DNA from: Actinomycetota bacterium
GTDB taxonomy: Bacteria; Actinomycetota; Acidimicrobiia; Acidimicrobiales; Ilumatobacteraceae
DNA: 54,253 nucleotides
NCBI GenBank assembly: GCA_009702755.1
Contig: WLHL01000007.1
Span: forward strand, 1 to 54,253
Direction of reading: 5' to 3'
This document shows, in pieces, positions 40,750-52,012 of this stretch. Position 1 is the stretch's first letter. Each line of letters opens with the position of its first letter. A program made the translations under genes and the position numbers. The notes below the pieces were generated by a model, which worked only from the letters and a program-made list of their open reading frames with translations, had not been told where the DNA came from and searched no databases.

Positions 40750-41739
40750 GTGTCCCGAGTGCTTTCCTGTATCCAGCCCACTGGTTCTGTCCATCTTGGC
40801 AACCATTTGGGGGCATTGGTCAATTGGGTGTCAGGCCAACACGATGCAGACGTCTTCCACGGCATTGTCGACCTCCACGCACTCACGATCACAGAGCAAC
40901 CAGGCATTCTGGGTCAATCAACGGTGGAACTAGCCGCGATGCTCTTTGCCGTCGGGCTTGATCCCGAAGTGGCAACAGTATTCGTGCAAAGCCACATCCA
41001 TGAACACACCGAACTTGCATGGATCATGGAATGCACAGTTTCCTTCGGCGAACTCAGTCGAATGACTCAGTTCAAAGATAAGTCTGCAAAGCGTGAGGGT
41101 GATTTCATCTCCGCTGGCTTGTTTACCTACCCGGCACTCCAAGCAGCAGACATCTTGTTGTACGACGCCAATGAAGTTCCCGTGGGCGAGGACCAACGTC
41201 AACACATCGAGATCACACGAGATATTGCAATTCGATTCAACCATCGCTTCGGAGACACATTTGTTCTCCCGAAGGCAGTGCATCCGAAGGCTGGTGCACG
41301 CGTAATGGATCTTCAGGACCCCACGTCAAAGATGTCGAAGTCTGCAGAAACAGAGAACGGCATTGTGTACTTGCTCGACGACAACTCTGTCATCGAGAAG
41401 AAGTTCAAGCGCGCGGTAACCGATTCCGATGGTGTTGTTACCTACGATCGGGCGAACAAGCCGGGAGTCTCCAATCTTCTCGACATTCTCTCCGCAGCAA
41501 CTGGCACACCAGCAGAGCAGCTGGCCGAAAGCTACAGCCAGTACGGACCACTGAAGAAAGACACTGGTGATGCAGTCATCGCTTTAGTTGATCCGATTCG
41601 GTCGCGGTACCACGAACTCATGAGCGACAAGGGAGAACTTGCTCGTCTCATCAAGATTGGTAATCAGCGAGCTCGCGAAGTCGCGGCACAAACACTTGAC
41701 CGTGCGCATCGTGCCATCGGCTTGATGCCCCGCATCTAA
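40750..41739 (+). CDS. trpS: Tryptophanyl-tRNA synthetase
   Basis: A class I synthetase of 329 aa charging tRNA-Trp. The HIGH-type motif is PTGSVHLGNHLGA near residue 10, and KMSKSA is near 196. The Trp pocket segment FTYPALQAADILLYDA near 125 and GEDQRQHIEITRDIA near 147 are standard. GTG 40750 is leaderless by its -10 box. The stop codon overlaps that of the convergent HD-domain gene (41736-41739). Confidence 0.97.
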   Translation: MSRVLSCIQPTGSVHLGNHLGALVNWVSGQHDADVFHGIVDLHALTITEQPGILGQSTVELAAMLFAVGLDPEVATVFVQSHIHEHTELAWIMECTVSFGELSRMTQFKDKSAKREGDFISAGLFTYPALQAADILLYDANEVPVGEDQRQHIEITRDIAIRFNHRFGDTFVLPKAVHPKAGARVMDLQDPTSKMSKSAETENGIVYLLDDNSVIEKKFKRAVTDSDGVVTYDRANKPGVSNLLDILSAATGTPAEQLAESYSQYGPLKKDTGDAVIALVDPIRSRYHELMSDKGELARLIKIGNQRAREVAAQTLDRAHRAIGLMPRI

Positions 41740-42179
41740 ATGCAGTCTGCGTCACGAAGCGCAGTCATCACGACATCATCAACAGTTCCTGCAACAAGGT
41801 CGATCGTGCGTTGCTCGCTCTTACCCTGCAGCATCTGAGCACCAATCTTTTCGTGGTCGTGATACATCGCAAATGCGACACCACGAGGCCCACAGACTGT
41901 GGCAGCGATTCGCATGAACCAACCAAGGTCTGACACGGTCTTCCCAATGTCATGCAAGAGTGCAGCGGCTTGTTCCGTGCGTTTCGCCGGAGGGTAGAAG
42001 CGCATGAATCGTTCATACACCTGCAAAGAGTGTCGCTGATCACGCGGCTGCATTGACCACCACAGTTCAAACTCAGGAAGCAGTAGCAATCTCTCCACAC
42101 GCTCAACGTCTCCCCCCGAAAGAGGATCATTGGAGAACGAGGTCACTGCCCTCTTCACCAAGTGCCACAGCTTCTTCAT
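41736..42179 (-). CDS. HD-domain phosphohydrolase
   Basis: A 147-residue protein with an HD fold: H50 in QRHSLQVYERF, the H76-D77 pair in AALLHDIGKT, H108 and H110 in YHDHEKIGAQ, and a late Asp in LRDADC. This is the metal set of small HD hydrolases acting on nucleotides or phosphoesters. The frame opens 52 codons earlier inside xerD. ATG 42179 overlaps the xerD stop by one base (TGATG), so it is coupled. The substrate is unknown. It is convergent with trpS. Confidence 0.85.
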   Translation of the reverse strand: MKKLWHLVKRAVTSFSNDPLSGGDVERVERLLLLPEFELWWSMQPRDQRHSLQVYERFMRFYPPAKRTEQAAALLHDIGKTVSDLGWFMRIAATVCGPRGVAFAMYHDHEKIGAQMLQGKSEQRTIDLVAGTVDDVVMTALRDADCI

Positions 42180-43105
42180 CAGCCTCTCGCCCTCGGATGA
42201 GCTTCGCGATACACGTTCATCAAACGTTCTTGTGAGACCTTTGTATAGATCTGCGTTGTTGAAATTGTGGCGTGGCCCAACATCTCTTGAACAATACGCA
42301 AATCCGCACCATGTTCCAGCATGTGAGTGGCACACGAGTGACGCAAGACGTGTGGCGATAACTCTTGTGCGATACCTGAAGCGACACCCGCATCTCGAAC
42401 GATGTTCCAGGCCTTCTGTCGATTCAGACGACGACCTCTATTCGTGAGGAACACTGCCTCGCGGTCGCCCTGCTTCGCCCAATACTCGGGTACCAGGACT
42501 TCACGCCCACCCACAGAAAGATATGTTCGCAAATGAGTCTCCGCCGTGCGACCAAATGGGACGACCCTTTCCTTTGATCCCTTCCCAAAGAGGCGCACTA
42601 CTCGGGAGTTCAAATCAAGATCATCAAGGTTTAGATCGCACGCTTCAGAAATTCGTGCGCCAGTCGCATACAGGAACTCCAACAACGCTCGGTCCCTGAG
42701 TGCTACGGAATCCTCACCAACCACTGAAGACAGAAGAGATTCCACTTCAGGAAGCGAGAGTGGTTTCGGCACACCCGTCGGAACACGGACACCTTCAATT
42801 CGTGCTGAAGGATTATCTGTACGTACGTCCTCTGCCACAAGGTACGAATGCAACATTCGCACGGCAGCTAGGCGGCGCGCAGTACTTGCAACTGCCTCAC
42901 CTTGAGCTTGCAGTGAACGAACGAACGACTCAACATCATTCACCGTTGCTTCCCTCGCCGAAGAATCCCTCTGCTCGAGAAAATCTTCATATTTTCGGAG
43001 ATCACGCCGGTACGACGCAACTGTGTTTGCTGCACGCCCTCTTTCCACTGTCAGCCACAAAAGAAAAGACTCAGCATCTTTCGAAAGCGGGTCGGGAACA
43101 GCCAC
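42179..43105 (-). CDS. xerD: Tyrosine recombinase XerD
   Basis: A site-specific recombinase of 308 aa for resolving chromosome dimers at dif. Catalytic residues are all present: R151 (ATGARISEA), K175 (FGKGSKER), H252 and R255 (SPHVLRHSCATHML), H278 (LGHATISTTQ) and the nucleophile Y287 (IYTKV). The N-terminal SAM-like domain covers residues 8-95. GTG 43105 starts six bases after the nudix stop. This is the housekeeping copy by synteny with pyrG-nudix-xerD of mycobacteria, not a phage integrase. Confidence 0.95.
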   Translation of the reverse strand: MAVPDPLSKDAESFLLWLTVERGRAANTVASYRRDLRKYEDFLEQRDSSAREATVNDVESFVRSLQAQGEAVASTARRLAAVRMLHSYLVAEDVRTDNPSARIEGVRVPTGVPKPLSLPEVESLLSSVVGEDSVALRDRALLEFLYATGARISEACDLNLDDLDLNSRVVRLFGKGSKERVVPFGRTAETHLRTYLSVGGREVLVPEYWAKQGDREAVFLTNRGRRLNRQKAWNIVRDAGVASGIAQELSPHVLRHSCATHMLEHGADLRIVQEMLGHATISTTQIYTKVSQERLMNVYREAHPRARG

Positions 43106-43111
43106 GCCCCA

Positions 43112-43681
43112 CTATCTCACTAAACGAGGGTGACGATGTGCTGCGAGAAGAATTCCGTACGCGGATTTGGCATCAGTCAAACGACCATCTTCAATCATCT
43201 TCAATGCCTCGGAAAAGGGAACAAGCATTGTCTGCATTGCTTCTTCTTCAGGACCATGCGGCTGGAACTCACCAGCCGTCAAGTCTTCTGCGAGATACAC
43301 AATGACGGATGAATCCGTCACTCCAGGAGACGACAGGCACTCACCCAAAAGTTCTACGGAGCGAGCGTCAAAACCTGTCTCTTCACGTAGCTCACGTACA
43401 GCCGTCACGGACGGGTCTTCACCTTCAATATCTCGCATGCCGGCGGGAATTTCGAGAACAAACGCATCGAAGCTGGCCCGATACTGCGACACGAGCACAA
43501 CGTCGCCGTCGCTCGTGACTGCCACGGTGGCAACAGCTCCAGGAGTACTGACATAGGTTCGCTCAAAGGTCTCCCCTTGAGGATCTTTCACTAAACGACG
43601 CAACAAACGGAACATGGCCCACGAATGGACTACTTGTGTTTCAGTCGTCACAAACCGATTCTGGATCGGCTCATTCTTCAT
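43112..43681 (-). CDS. NUDIX hydrolase, ADP-ribose pyrophosphatase type
   Basis: A 189-residue NUDIX enzyme, likely cleaving ADP-ribose. The box runs from PAGMRDIEGEDP to AVRELREETGFD near residue 78-103. It has one extra residue between the Gly and the first Glu, which I recall also for the mycobacterial relative (Rv1700). SPGVTDSSVIVYLA follows near 115. The start lies six bases after pyrG. Gene order pyrG-nudix-xerD is conserved in actinobacteria. Confidence 0.92.
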   Translation of the reverse strand: MKNEPIQNRFVTTETQVVHSWAMFRLLRRLVKDPQGETFERTYVSTPGAVATVAVTSDGDVVLVSQYRASFDAFVLEIPAGMRDIEGEDPSVTAVRELREETGFDARSVELLGECLSSPGVTDSSVIVYLAEDLTAGEFQPHGPEEEAMQTMLVPFSEALKMIEDGRLTDAKSAYGILLAAHRHPRLVR

Positions 43682-43687
43682 AATGAC

Positions 43688-45361
<1,674 letters not shown>

Positions 45362-45398
45362 TCAGCATAACCGATATGAGAGACCAGCCGAGAATCCC

Positions 45399-47039
45399 CT
45401 ACCGGGATTTGCCTTTACCCTTCTTTACAACGCCAGTATCAGTACCGAGCGATGACAGAAGGTCTCGTGCATGGGCAATGGCTGACTCATCTGCCACCCC
45501 GCCCGACAGCATGCGAGCGATTTCCGCTGCCCTGTCTTCTTCCTTAACAGCAGTGGCTGACCCATAGGTGCGGTTCGACTTCACTGTTTTGGACACAGAA
45601 ATTTGCTGATGTGCAGATGCGCCCACCTGAGCCAAATGCGTGACCGCAAAGACTTGATGACCCTGACCAAGTTCTCGCAATGCTGATGCAACTGCAACAG
45701 CCGCCGCACCACCAATGCCAGCGTCCACCTCGTCAAATACCATGGTGGCCGGGTCGCCTGTCAGGACCAGACGCAATGAGAGCATCACTCGAGCAAGTTC
45801 GCCGCCGCTTGCAACCTTTGTAAGCGGCTGAGGTGCACTTCCTGGGTTCGCTGCCAACATAAAGACAACTGATTCACCTGCTGGGTCAGACTCTGGAGCA
45901 CCGACCGACACTTGAACAGTGGCGTTCGGCATCGCCAACTGACGTAAACGATCTTGTACAGCGGCACCGAGCGCAGGAGCAGCAGCGCGTCGTTGGTCGC
46001 CCACACGCAATTGGGCAATTCTCAGCTCTGCCAGCGCCTTCTTCTTGGCGCTCTCTAGTTCTTGGACACGTTCGGCATAGCCCGTGAGTTCATCCAAACG
46101 CTCGCGGGCTTCAAGGCCGAAAGACATGACGTCCTGCAACGAGTCGCCATACTTTCGCATCAGATCTCGGAGCGCTTGGCGACGAAGACGAATGAATTCC
46201 AAACGCTCTGGGTTCTCTTCGGTTGACTCAGCCGCAGCTCGCAAGATGTGAGCAACATCTTCTACCTCAGCAAGAAGATCTTGCAGCCGCTGCGAGGTGG
46301 CAGACATTGAAGAGACATGACCGAGCACTCGAATTGCCTCACCCAGCTTTTCAAGAGCAGCCCCATCATCGGACAACAGTGCGGTTGACTTCCACAAGGA
46401 TTCTTGGTGCCGAACCACATCAGCCAAGAGATCTTCCTCTTGAGAGAGTTCACTGTCTTCATTCGGGCTGGTAATGGCAACAGATTCGATCTCGTCACAT
46501 TGAAATGCAAGAAGATCTAGTTCTCGAGCCCGAGACTTCTCATCTCCACCGAGAGCAGCCAACATGGCATCAAGCTGCGTGACTGCTTCTCGAGATTCAC
46601 GCAACTCGGACAAATCAATCGATGCGTAGGAATCCAATGACTCACGTTGCACCGCTGCAGTCATCAAACGCTGATGAGCATGCTGACCGTGAATGTCCAC
46701 CAGCTCGTCGCCATATTCAGCCAGTGATGCGACTGTGGCCATACGACCATTGATATAGGCGCGGCTACGGCCCTCGCGGTGCACCGTTCGACCAAGAATG
46801 ATTTCTTCTTCGTCACCGTCAGCGCCAACGCGCACAAATCGAGCCTCAACGTGAGCTTCTTCTGCTCCGTCGCGGATCACCGATGTTTCAGCACGGCGAC
46901 CGCACACCAAGTTGATTGCTTCCACCAACATTGTCTTTCCCGCACCGGTTTCACCAGTGAAGGCGGTGAACCCATTCTGAAAAGAGATTCGGGACGATTC
47001 GATAATTCCGAGATTCTCAATGGAAAGTTCAACAAGCAC
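45399..47039 (-). CDS. recN: DNA repair protein RecN
   Basis: An SMC-like ATPase of 546 aa for double-strand break repair. Walker A is FTGETGAGKTMLVEA near residue 30. A long coiled coil fills the middle (about 150-350). The ABC signature ASGGELARVMLSLRLVL is near 416, and Walker B MVFDEVDAGIGG is near 445. GTG 47039 overlaps the nadK stop (TAGTG). The tlyA-nadK-recN order is conserved from Bacillus to Mycobacterium. Confidence 0.96.
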   Translation of the reverse strand: MLVELSIENLGIIESSRISFQNGFTAFTGETGAGKTMLVEAINLVCGRRAETSVIRDGAEEAHVEARFVRVGADGDEEEIILGRTVHREGRSRAYINGRMATVASLAEYGDELVDIHGQHAHQRLMTAAVQRESLDSYASIDLSELRESREAVTQLDAMLAALGGDEKSRARELDLLAFQCDEIESVAITSPNEDSELSQEEDLLADVVRHQESLWKSTALLSDDGAALEKLGEAIRVLGHVSSMSATSQRLQDLLAEVEDVAHILRAAAESTEENPERLEFIRLRRQALRDLMRKYGDSLQDVMSFGLEARERLDELTGYAERVQELESAKKKALAELRIAQLRVGDQRRAAAPALGAAVQDRLRQLAMPNATVQVSVGAPESDPAGESVVFMLAANPGSAPQPLTKVASGGELARVMLSLRLVLTGDPATMVFDEVDAGIGGAAAVAVASALRELGQGHQVFAVTHLAQVGASAHQQISVSKTVKSNRTYGSATAVKEEDRAAEIARMLSGGVADESAIAHARDLLSSLGTDTGVVKKGKGKSR

Positions 47040-47896
47040 TAACGATCACTTAACCCAAACTTGCTCTTCAAAATCTGATGAAAACGACGTTCTTCGAATC
47101 TCATGAACCGAGCCACTTCTTTGGCCGCACGAACTTCAACAACATCATTGGGATGCAATGTGTGCACGAGATCACCATCTGTGGCGACATTGACATGCCG
47201 ATGACCCAATACTTCAATGCGAGCCACTTCTGCGCCATCAAGAACCATTGATCTGTCAAACAACATGTGAGGCGACACAGGGGTGATCAACATGGCTCGT
47301 AGCCGTGGCGACAGAATCGGGCCCCGAGCAGACATTGAGTACGCAGTAGAACCAGTCGGAGTCGCAATGATGAGCCCATCTGCTGCATATGTAGTGAAGG
47401 CCGCCTTGTCAATGTCCACGCCAAGACGAACAGTGTGGCCAGTCTCACGTTTCTCAATAACGACTTCATTCAGAGCAAGAACGTTCGCAAGGCGAGCGCC
47501 CTTCGACCAGATTGCGACTTCCAACAGCATGCGATCATCGAAATGAAAATCAACACCCTCAGAGCCAGTGCGCCACGCATCTAAGCATTCAATGAGTGCA
47601 TCGGCCTCGACGGCAGCCAGGTATCCCAACTGCCCAAGGTTGACACCAATGATGGGCACTTGGCGACCCGACAATGTGCGAACGGCTCGCAACATCGTGC
47701 CATCGCCACCGATTGACACAAGAACATCCACGTCACCAGAATCACCGGGCAACACATGGGGAGAGTTCACAGCCGCAAGGTCTGCTTCATCAACAACAGT
47801 CCCGATGCCGTGCTGCAGTGCCCAGCCGGCCACGTTGCGTGCCACCTCGAGGGCATCAGGACGAAATCGATGAACGGCAATCCCGAGGCGAGTCAT
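47039..47896 (-). CDS. nadK: NAD kinase
   Basis: Phosphorylates NAD to NADP, 285 aa. The GGDGTMLRAVR motif is near residue 63, NLGQLGYLAAVE near 88 and the TPTGSTAYSMSARGP segment near 175. The N-terminal GIAVHRFRPDALE is the usual first strand. The start overlaps tlyA by four bases (ATGA), and its stop overlaps recN. Confidence 0.96.
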   Translation of the reverse strand: MTRLGIAVHRFRPDALEVARNVAGWALQHGIGTVVDEADLAAVNSPHVLPGDSGDVDVLVSIGGDGTMLRAVRTLSGRQVPIIGVNLGQLGYLAAVEADALIECLDAWRTGSEGVDFHFDDRMLLEVAIWSKGARLANVLALNEVVIEKRETGHTVRLGVDIDKAAFTTYAADGLIIATPTGSTAYSMSARGPILSPRLRAMLITPVSPHMLFDRSMVLDGAEVARIEVLGHRHVNVATDGDLVHTLHPNDVVEVRAAKEVARFMRFEERRFHQILKSKFGLSDR

Positions 47897-48663
47897 AACT
47901 CACAACCTACGGAAGAGGTGCGGCATTCAACGAACATCAGGAACTCTGTGTTTCCTTCAGCCCCCTTAATCGGTGATTCGATAAGTCCCAACACCACGCC
48001 ACCAAGGGTTTCCACGCATTCCTGGACAGTCTGAGTGGCCGCGGCATGGATCTCTGGATCAGTAATCACTCCCTTGCCACGAGAGACCTCAACACGACCT
48101 GCCTCGAACTGCGGCTTCACCAAAAGCACCATTTGGGCACTGGGGAAGGCATCCTCAGACGACATCACACCCATGAGGGCTGGGAGGACCTTTGTCAACG
48201 AGATGAATGAGAGATCGGCAACGAGGAGAGAGCAATTAAACGGCATGTCATCGCGACTGATTTCTCTCACGTTGACGCCATCGCGCCAATCGACTTTTGC
48301 ATCGGCCTTGATGCGTTCATGCAATTGATTGCGACCGACATCAACGGCAAAGACTCGCCGCGCTCCACGCTGCAGAACACAGTCGGTGAATCCACCTGTC
48401 GAGACCCCCGCGTCCATCACAGAACGATTCGTCACATCGATACCAAACGAGTCCAAGGCATGAGACAGCTTCTCGCCACCTCGACTCACAAACTTTTTCT
48501 CAACAACAACTGCGATGGGCTCATTAGGAGCCACCATGCGGGAGGACTTATCTGCGAAGGCGCCCGAGACGGTGACATGCCCGGCATCAATGAGTCGTGA
48601 TGCCTCAGAGCGACTTTCTGCAAGTCCTCTTTTGACAAGAGCCGCGTCTAATCGCATTCGCAC
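47893..48663 (-). CDS. tlyA: TlyA-family rRNA 2'-O-methyltransferase
   Basis: A 256-residue enzyme. In mycobacteria TlyA methylates 16S and 23S rRNA cytidines and makes ribosomes sensitive to capreomycin. The S4 domain is at residues 3-60 (RLDAALVKRGLAESRSEASR), and the SAM-dependent FtsJ-like domain follows (VMDAGVSTGGFTDCVLQRGA near 80). Acidic LLVADLSFISL near 145 and a Lys in LLVKPQFEAGR near 180 fit the catalytic tetrad. GTG 48663 is six bases from TACGAT, favouring a leaderless start over the ATG at 48657. Confidence 0.94.
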   Translation of the reverse strand: MRMRLDAALVKRGLAESRSEASRLIDAGHVTVSGAFADKSSRMVAPNEPIAVVVEKKFVSRGGEKLSHALDSFGIDVTNRSVMDAGVSTGGFTDCVLQRGARRVFAVDVGRNQLHERIKADAKVDWRDGVNVREISRDDMPFNCSLLVADLSFISLTKVLPALMGVMSSEDAFPSAQMVLLVKPQFEAGRVEVSRGKGVITDPEIHAAATQTVQECVETLGGVVLGLIESPIKGAEGNTEFLMFVECRTSSVGCEL

Positions 48664-48669
48664 AGTGCC

Positions 48670-48675
48670 ATCGTA
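48670..48675 (-). promoter_or_regulatory. tlyA: -10 box of tlyA-nadK-recN, leaderless
   Basis: TACGAT on the minus strand with exactly six bases to GTG 48663. Confidence 0.5.
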
Positions 48676-48695
48676 CTCGCGTACGGCATACGAGG

Positions 48696-49487
48696 TCAGA
48701 TGCTTAAAAGACGATCAGCAACTTCTGCAAGAGAGTTTTCAATGAATTCAGCGTCAAGACCTTCAGCATGTGGTGTCATCCCACTCAGAACAAGTGCATA
48801 CGCACATCCGATGGTGCGTGCAAACTCACCGTCCGTTGCAGGCATATCCCCCACCATCACCATCTCTTCGGCCGTCACCCCAGGACACATTCTTCGAACA
48901 AGATCAGCCATAGGGAGATGAGGTTTGCCCGTCACAACAGCAGCGACCCCCGTGGTCTTTTCAACGGCAGCGAGAATTGCACCCCCGCCCGGAATTGGAC
49001 CCGATGGTGTTGGGTAGTTCGGATCATTGTTTGACCCGATCAAAAGGGCACCACCACGAACTGCAGTCAGGGCGTCGGTCAGAACCTCGAAATCAAACTC
49101 TCGATGAAATCCAACGACCACTGCATCGAATGGGCCTGGAGCTCCGCGATCTCGGTACGGCACCACAACCTCTGCACCGGCACCTCGGACTTCTTCAATC
49201 AGTCCTTCGCCGCCACAGACCAATACACGCCAGCCCGATTGGATTGCTAAGCCCGCCGACATCGCCGACGTGACGACATCACCTTCTGCATCAATACCAA
49301 TCTTCTTCAAAGCAGCAACTTGCTGGGCTTGTGTGGAGAATGAATTATTCGTGACGAACAGCACGCGAAGACCAGCCGACCGCAACCGTGCAATCGCATC
49401 AACAGAGCCAGCGATGGGCTCATGGGCTAGCCACACCACGCCGTCAAGGTCGCACAGAACAACTTTTGTGGGAAGGGTTTTGCTCAT
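48696..49487 (-). CDS. HAD-IIA phosphatase (NagD/Rv1692-like)
   Basis: A HAD-superfamily sugar- or glycerol-phosphate phosphatase of 263 aa. The nucleophile motif is LCDLDGVVWL (D13 and D15), motif II is FVTNNSFS near residue 45, and the later motif is VMVGDMPATDGEFA near 210. The C2A cap contains VVVGFHREFDFEVL. A relative at the same place in M. tuberculosis (Rv1692, before tlyA) acts on glycerol-3-phosphate. ATG 49487 has agga nine bases ahead; GTG 49505 is an alternative. It is divergent from the DUF1015 gene. Confidence 0.9.
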   Translation of the reverse strand: MSKTLPTKVVLCDLDGVVWLAHEPIAGSVDAIARLRSAGLRVLFVTNNSFSTQAQQVAALKKIGIDAEGDVVTSAMSAGLAIQSGWRVLVCGGEGLIEEVRGAGAEVVVPYRDRGAPGPFDAVVVGFHREFDFEVLTDALTAVRGGALLIGSNNDPNYPTPSGPIPGGGAILAAVEKTTGVAAVVTGKPHLPMADLVRRMCPGVTAEEMVMVGDMPATDGEFARTIGCAYALVLSGMTPHAEGLDAEFIENSLAEVADRLLSI

Positions 49488-49515
49488 CGCCTCTAATCCT
49501 GCCACCCTTGTAGCC

Positions 49516-50703
49516 GTGCCACGATTCGAACCATTCTCAGCCCTTCGCTACTCCACCGGAGCAAGCACGGACATCACCTATCACACGTCTGCGCCCTACG
49601 ACGTTTTCGACGAGGATCGCCGCGCTGAATATGCAGCGATGAGCCCAAGCAATGTTGTCTTGATCGACTACCCCATCGAGTCTGATGGTCCAAGCCGATA
49701 TGACCAAAGTGCCTCAATACTCAAGACATGGATCGCTGATGGCACCATCGTCGAGGACTCATCCCCGACATTTTCTATTTATCGCATGACATTCACAGAT
49801 GAAGCCGGTCGTTCACGCACAACGATCGGGGTCATTGGCGCGCTTGAAGTCGTCGATGAAGGCGCAGGCGGAGTGCTTCCACACGAACGCACGACTCCGA
49901 AGGCAAAGACTGATCGCTTGGACCTCACTCGGGCCACACAGTCAAACCTCAGCCCTATCTGGGGACTCTCTCTCACTGCTGGTCTCACCGATGCTCTTGT
50001 TGCTCCCGCCACAGTTGTTGCCGAGTGCACCGACGAAGAAGGCGTACACCATGTTCTGGAACGCGTGGAAGATCCCGCACGTATCGCGCGTATCTCAGAT
50101 CTTGTGTCAGCCAACCCTGTCCTCATCGCCGATGGTCACCACCGCTATGCAATCAGTCGCACATACCGAGACGAAGTTCGCACAAACGGTGGTCCTGTTG
50201 ATTCAGAACTCACCATGACATATGTCGGTGAACTTGTTCAAGAGCAACTCAGCGTTGCTGCAATTCATCGCCTCTACGACATCTCACCAGAGACTCTCTT
50301 GACAGCGCTCGCGCCTTTCTATGAGACATCGAGTGCAGGCAGCGTCGGTCCACACACCATTAGTGAGATGGATTCACGCGGCTGTTTGTGCCTGGTCTCC
50401 CCTGACGGCTCTGGCACATATCTCACCCCAAAGGAATCAGCGTTTGCTGGCGTACGCGCCCTTGATAGTTCTCGTCTCGAACATGCTCTCAGCACAACAA
50501 CACACTCCGTGTCCTACCAACATGGAGTCACGGAAGTCGTACGCAAAGTGGGTAGTGCTTCGTACGGTGCAGCCATCCTGATTAGACCAGTGTCACTCGA
50601 AGAAATTCGACGCACGGCAGACACAGGCGAACTGATGCCACCAAAGTCGACGTTCTTTACGCCGAAGTTGCGAACTGGAATGGTGATGCGCCCCTTACGG
50701 TAG
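49516..50703 (+). CDS. DUF1015 family protein
   Basis: A 395-residue protein of the widely conserved DUF1015 family, of unknown function. The family opening PRFEPFSALRYS is followed by YDVFDEDRRAEYAAMSPSNVVLIDYP. The conserved ADGHHRYAISRTYRDE is near residue 205, and PKSTFFTPKLRTGMVMRPL is at the end. The frame extends upstream through 82 codons antisense to the HAD gene, which I discard. GTG 49516 starts the family sequence. It has neither a Shine-Dalgarno nor an exact TANNNT box, so the start is the weak point. Confidence 0.88.
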   Translation: MPRFEPFSALRYSTGASTDITYHTSAPYDVFDEDRRAEYAAMSPSNVVLIDYPIESDGPSRYDQSASILKTWIADGTIVEDSSPTFSIYRMTFTDEAGRSRTTIGVIGALEVVDEGAGGVLPHERTTPKAKTDRLDLTRATQSNLSPIWGLSLTAGLTDALVAPATVVAECTDEEGVHHVLERVEDPARIARISDLVSANPVLIADGHHRYAISRTYRDEVRTNGGPVDSELTMTYVGELVQEQLSVAAIHRLYDISPETLLTALAPFYETSSAGSVGPHTISEMDSRGCLCLVSPDGSGTYLTPKESAFAGVRALDSSRLEHALSTTTHSVSYQHGVTEVVRKVGSASYGAAILIRPVSLEEIRRTADTGELMPPKSTFFTPKLRTGMVMRPLR

Positions 50704-50713
50704 GGGTAACAAC

Positions 50714-51601
50714 TCAGGTATTCGACGCTGCGCAGATGCTTGCAATAGATGCATCAAGTGCAGCATTGAACTCTGCATCTGACTGCTTTGCCGAGAGACC
50801 CTCAGTGAGTGCACGAGAGAAACTTGCGATAACGCCCTTGTTGCGCGACAAACGTGCATTGGACTCTTCACGGCTATAGCCACCCGACAATGCAACAACG
50901 CGCAGAACACTTGGGTGAGCGACAAGTTCACTGTAGAAACCATCGGTCTCAGGGAGAGTCAGTTTGAGCATCACCGGCTGATCTGTCGGCTGCTTGTTCA
51001 ACTCTGCGAGCAAAGCTTCTTTCAAAATGACTTCAGCTTCGGCTTTTGTGGCGCTGTTGATGTCAACTTCAGGCTCAATGATGGGCACAAGTCCTGCAGC
51101 GAGAATCTGACGACCCACTTCAAACTGCTGCGCAACAACTGCCTGGATGCCAGCCTTGTTAGCAACCTTGATCACCGAACGCATCTTCGTGCCGAAGATT
51201 CCGTTGGCTACGGCCTTCTTCAGCAACGCATCAAGATCAGGGTTCGGCTTCATCACTTGAACACCGTCGACTTCGTCAGCAAGACCTTTATCGATCTTGA
51301 GGAAAGGAAGAACCTTCTTTGTGTTCCACAAATAGGTTGCAGCCCCCACACCCTCGACCTGACGGTCCATTGTTCCTTCGAAAAGAATCGCGCCAAGAAC
51401 TCGATCGCCACCAAAGACAGGACTTGTCATCATGCGGGTGCGCATGCCATGAATGAGATCAAACATCTGCTCGTCACCTGAGTACTCGTTCTCTTCGATG
51501 CCATAGAGCATGAGTGCCTTAGGAGTGCTTCCACCGCTCTGGTCGAGTGCGGCGATGAAGCCCTTGCCGGAGCGCATATGTTCGACTTGTTCGCTATTCA
51601 T
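50714..51601 (-). CDS. Class I fructose-bisphosphate aldolase
   Basis: A Schiff-base aldolase of 295 aa, cleaving fructose-1,6-bisphosphate in glycolysis. The bacterial class I signature [19 protein letters not shown] is at residues 13-31. [17 protein letters not shown] and [10 protein letters not shown] follow, and the Schiff-base lysine is expected in [10 protein letters not shown] near 214. [11 protein letters not shown] near 240 is a phosphate loop. The frame runs 67 codons further upstream through a neighbour; ATG 51601 begins the family sequence and has aaaggga upstream. It lies 35 bases after the SSB-like gene. Confidence 0.93.
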   Translation of the reverse strand: MNSEQVEHMRSGKGFIAALDQSGGSTPKALMLYGIEENEYSGDEQMFDLIHGMRTRMMTSPVFGGDRVLGAILFEGTMDRQVEGVGAATYLWNTKKVLPFLKIDKGLADEVDGVQVMKPNPDLDALLKKAVANGIFGTKMRSVIKVANKAGIQAVVAQQFEVGRQILAAGLVPIIEPEVDINSATKAEAEVILKEALLAELNKQPTDQPVMLKLTLPETDGFYSELVAHPSVLRVVALSGGYSREESNARLSRNKGVIASFSRALTEGLSAKQSDAEFNAALDASIASICAASNT

Positions 51602-51636
51602 GACGTGTTGTTCCCTTTCGTCGGGGATAACACTAG

Positions 51637-52008
51637 TCAGACATCGAGAAACGCAAGAAGATTCTCGGTAGCTACACCCACAGCTTTCCGTACCTGTGCC
51701 CGACGTCTTATCGGAATCACTGACTGCGCCACCACTTCCGTTCGGCTGGCAACAGATGCTCCAGAGCGAAAGAATCGACGCCGGACGATGCCAACAACAC
51801 ACACTTCGGCCCCCACAACAGCAATTTCAGTTTCACCTTCTAATGAAACTGGCACCGATACCCGACCGTCGGCCGTGACTGTCGCAATGTCAAAAGTAGA
51901 CACAACCGTGCCTGAAGGAAGTTCTCGACTGACAGGCGGAGACGTCACCTCACCCACAAGAACAACGATATTGATGTTGTCGATTTCATCGACCGCAATA
52001 ACTGACAT
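51637..52008 (-). CDS. SSB-like OB-fold protein
   Basis: A 123-residue protein that begins like single-strand DNA-binding proteins: [21 protein letters not shown], then STFDIATV and later [19 protein letters not shown]. It lacks the acidic C-terminal tip of replicative SSB, so it is probably an accessory paralogue rather than the main SSB. The ATG follows gaaaggg, three bases before it counted from the A run. That sequence is one arm of a hairpin (52013-52031). It lies between the TPR gene and aldolase. Confidence 0.75.
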   Translation of the reverse strand: MSVIAVDEIDNINIVVLVGEVTSPPVSRELPSGTVVSTFDIATVTADGRVSVPVSLEGETEIAVVGAEVCVVGIVRRRFFRSGASVASRTEVVAQSVIPIRRRAQVRKAVGVATENLLAFLDV

Positions 52009-52012
52009 ATTT

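Noticed and set aside
42179-43105. Tyrosine recombinase as sign of a mobile element
   Set aside because: It is in the conserved pyrG-nudix-xerD order, and no att repeats or phage genes are seen.
49270-49515. 82-codon extension of the DUF1015 gene
   Set aside because: Entirely antisense to the HAD-IIA phosphatase; the family sequence starts at GTG 49516.
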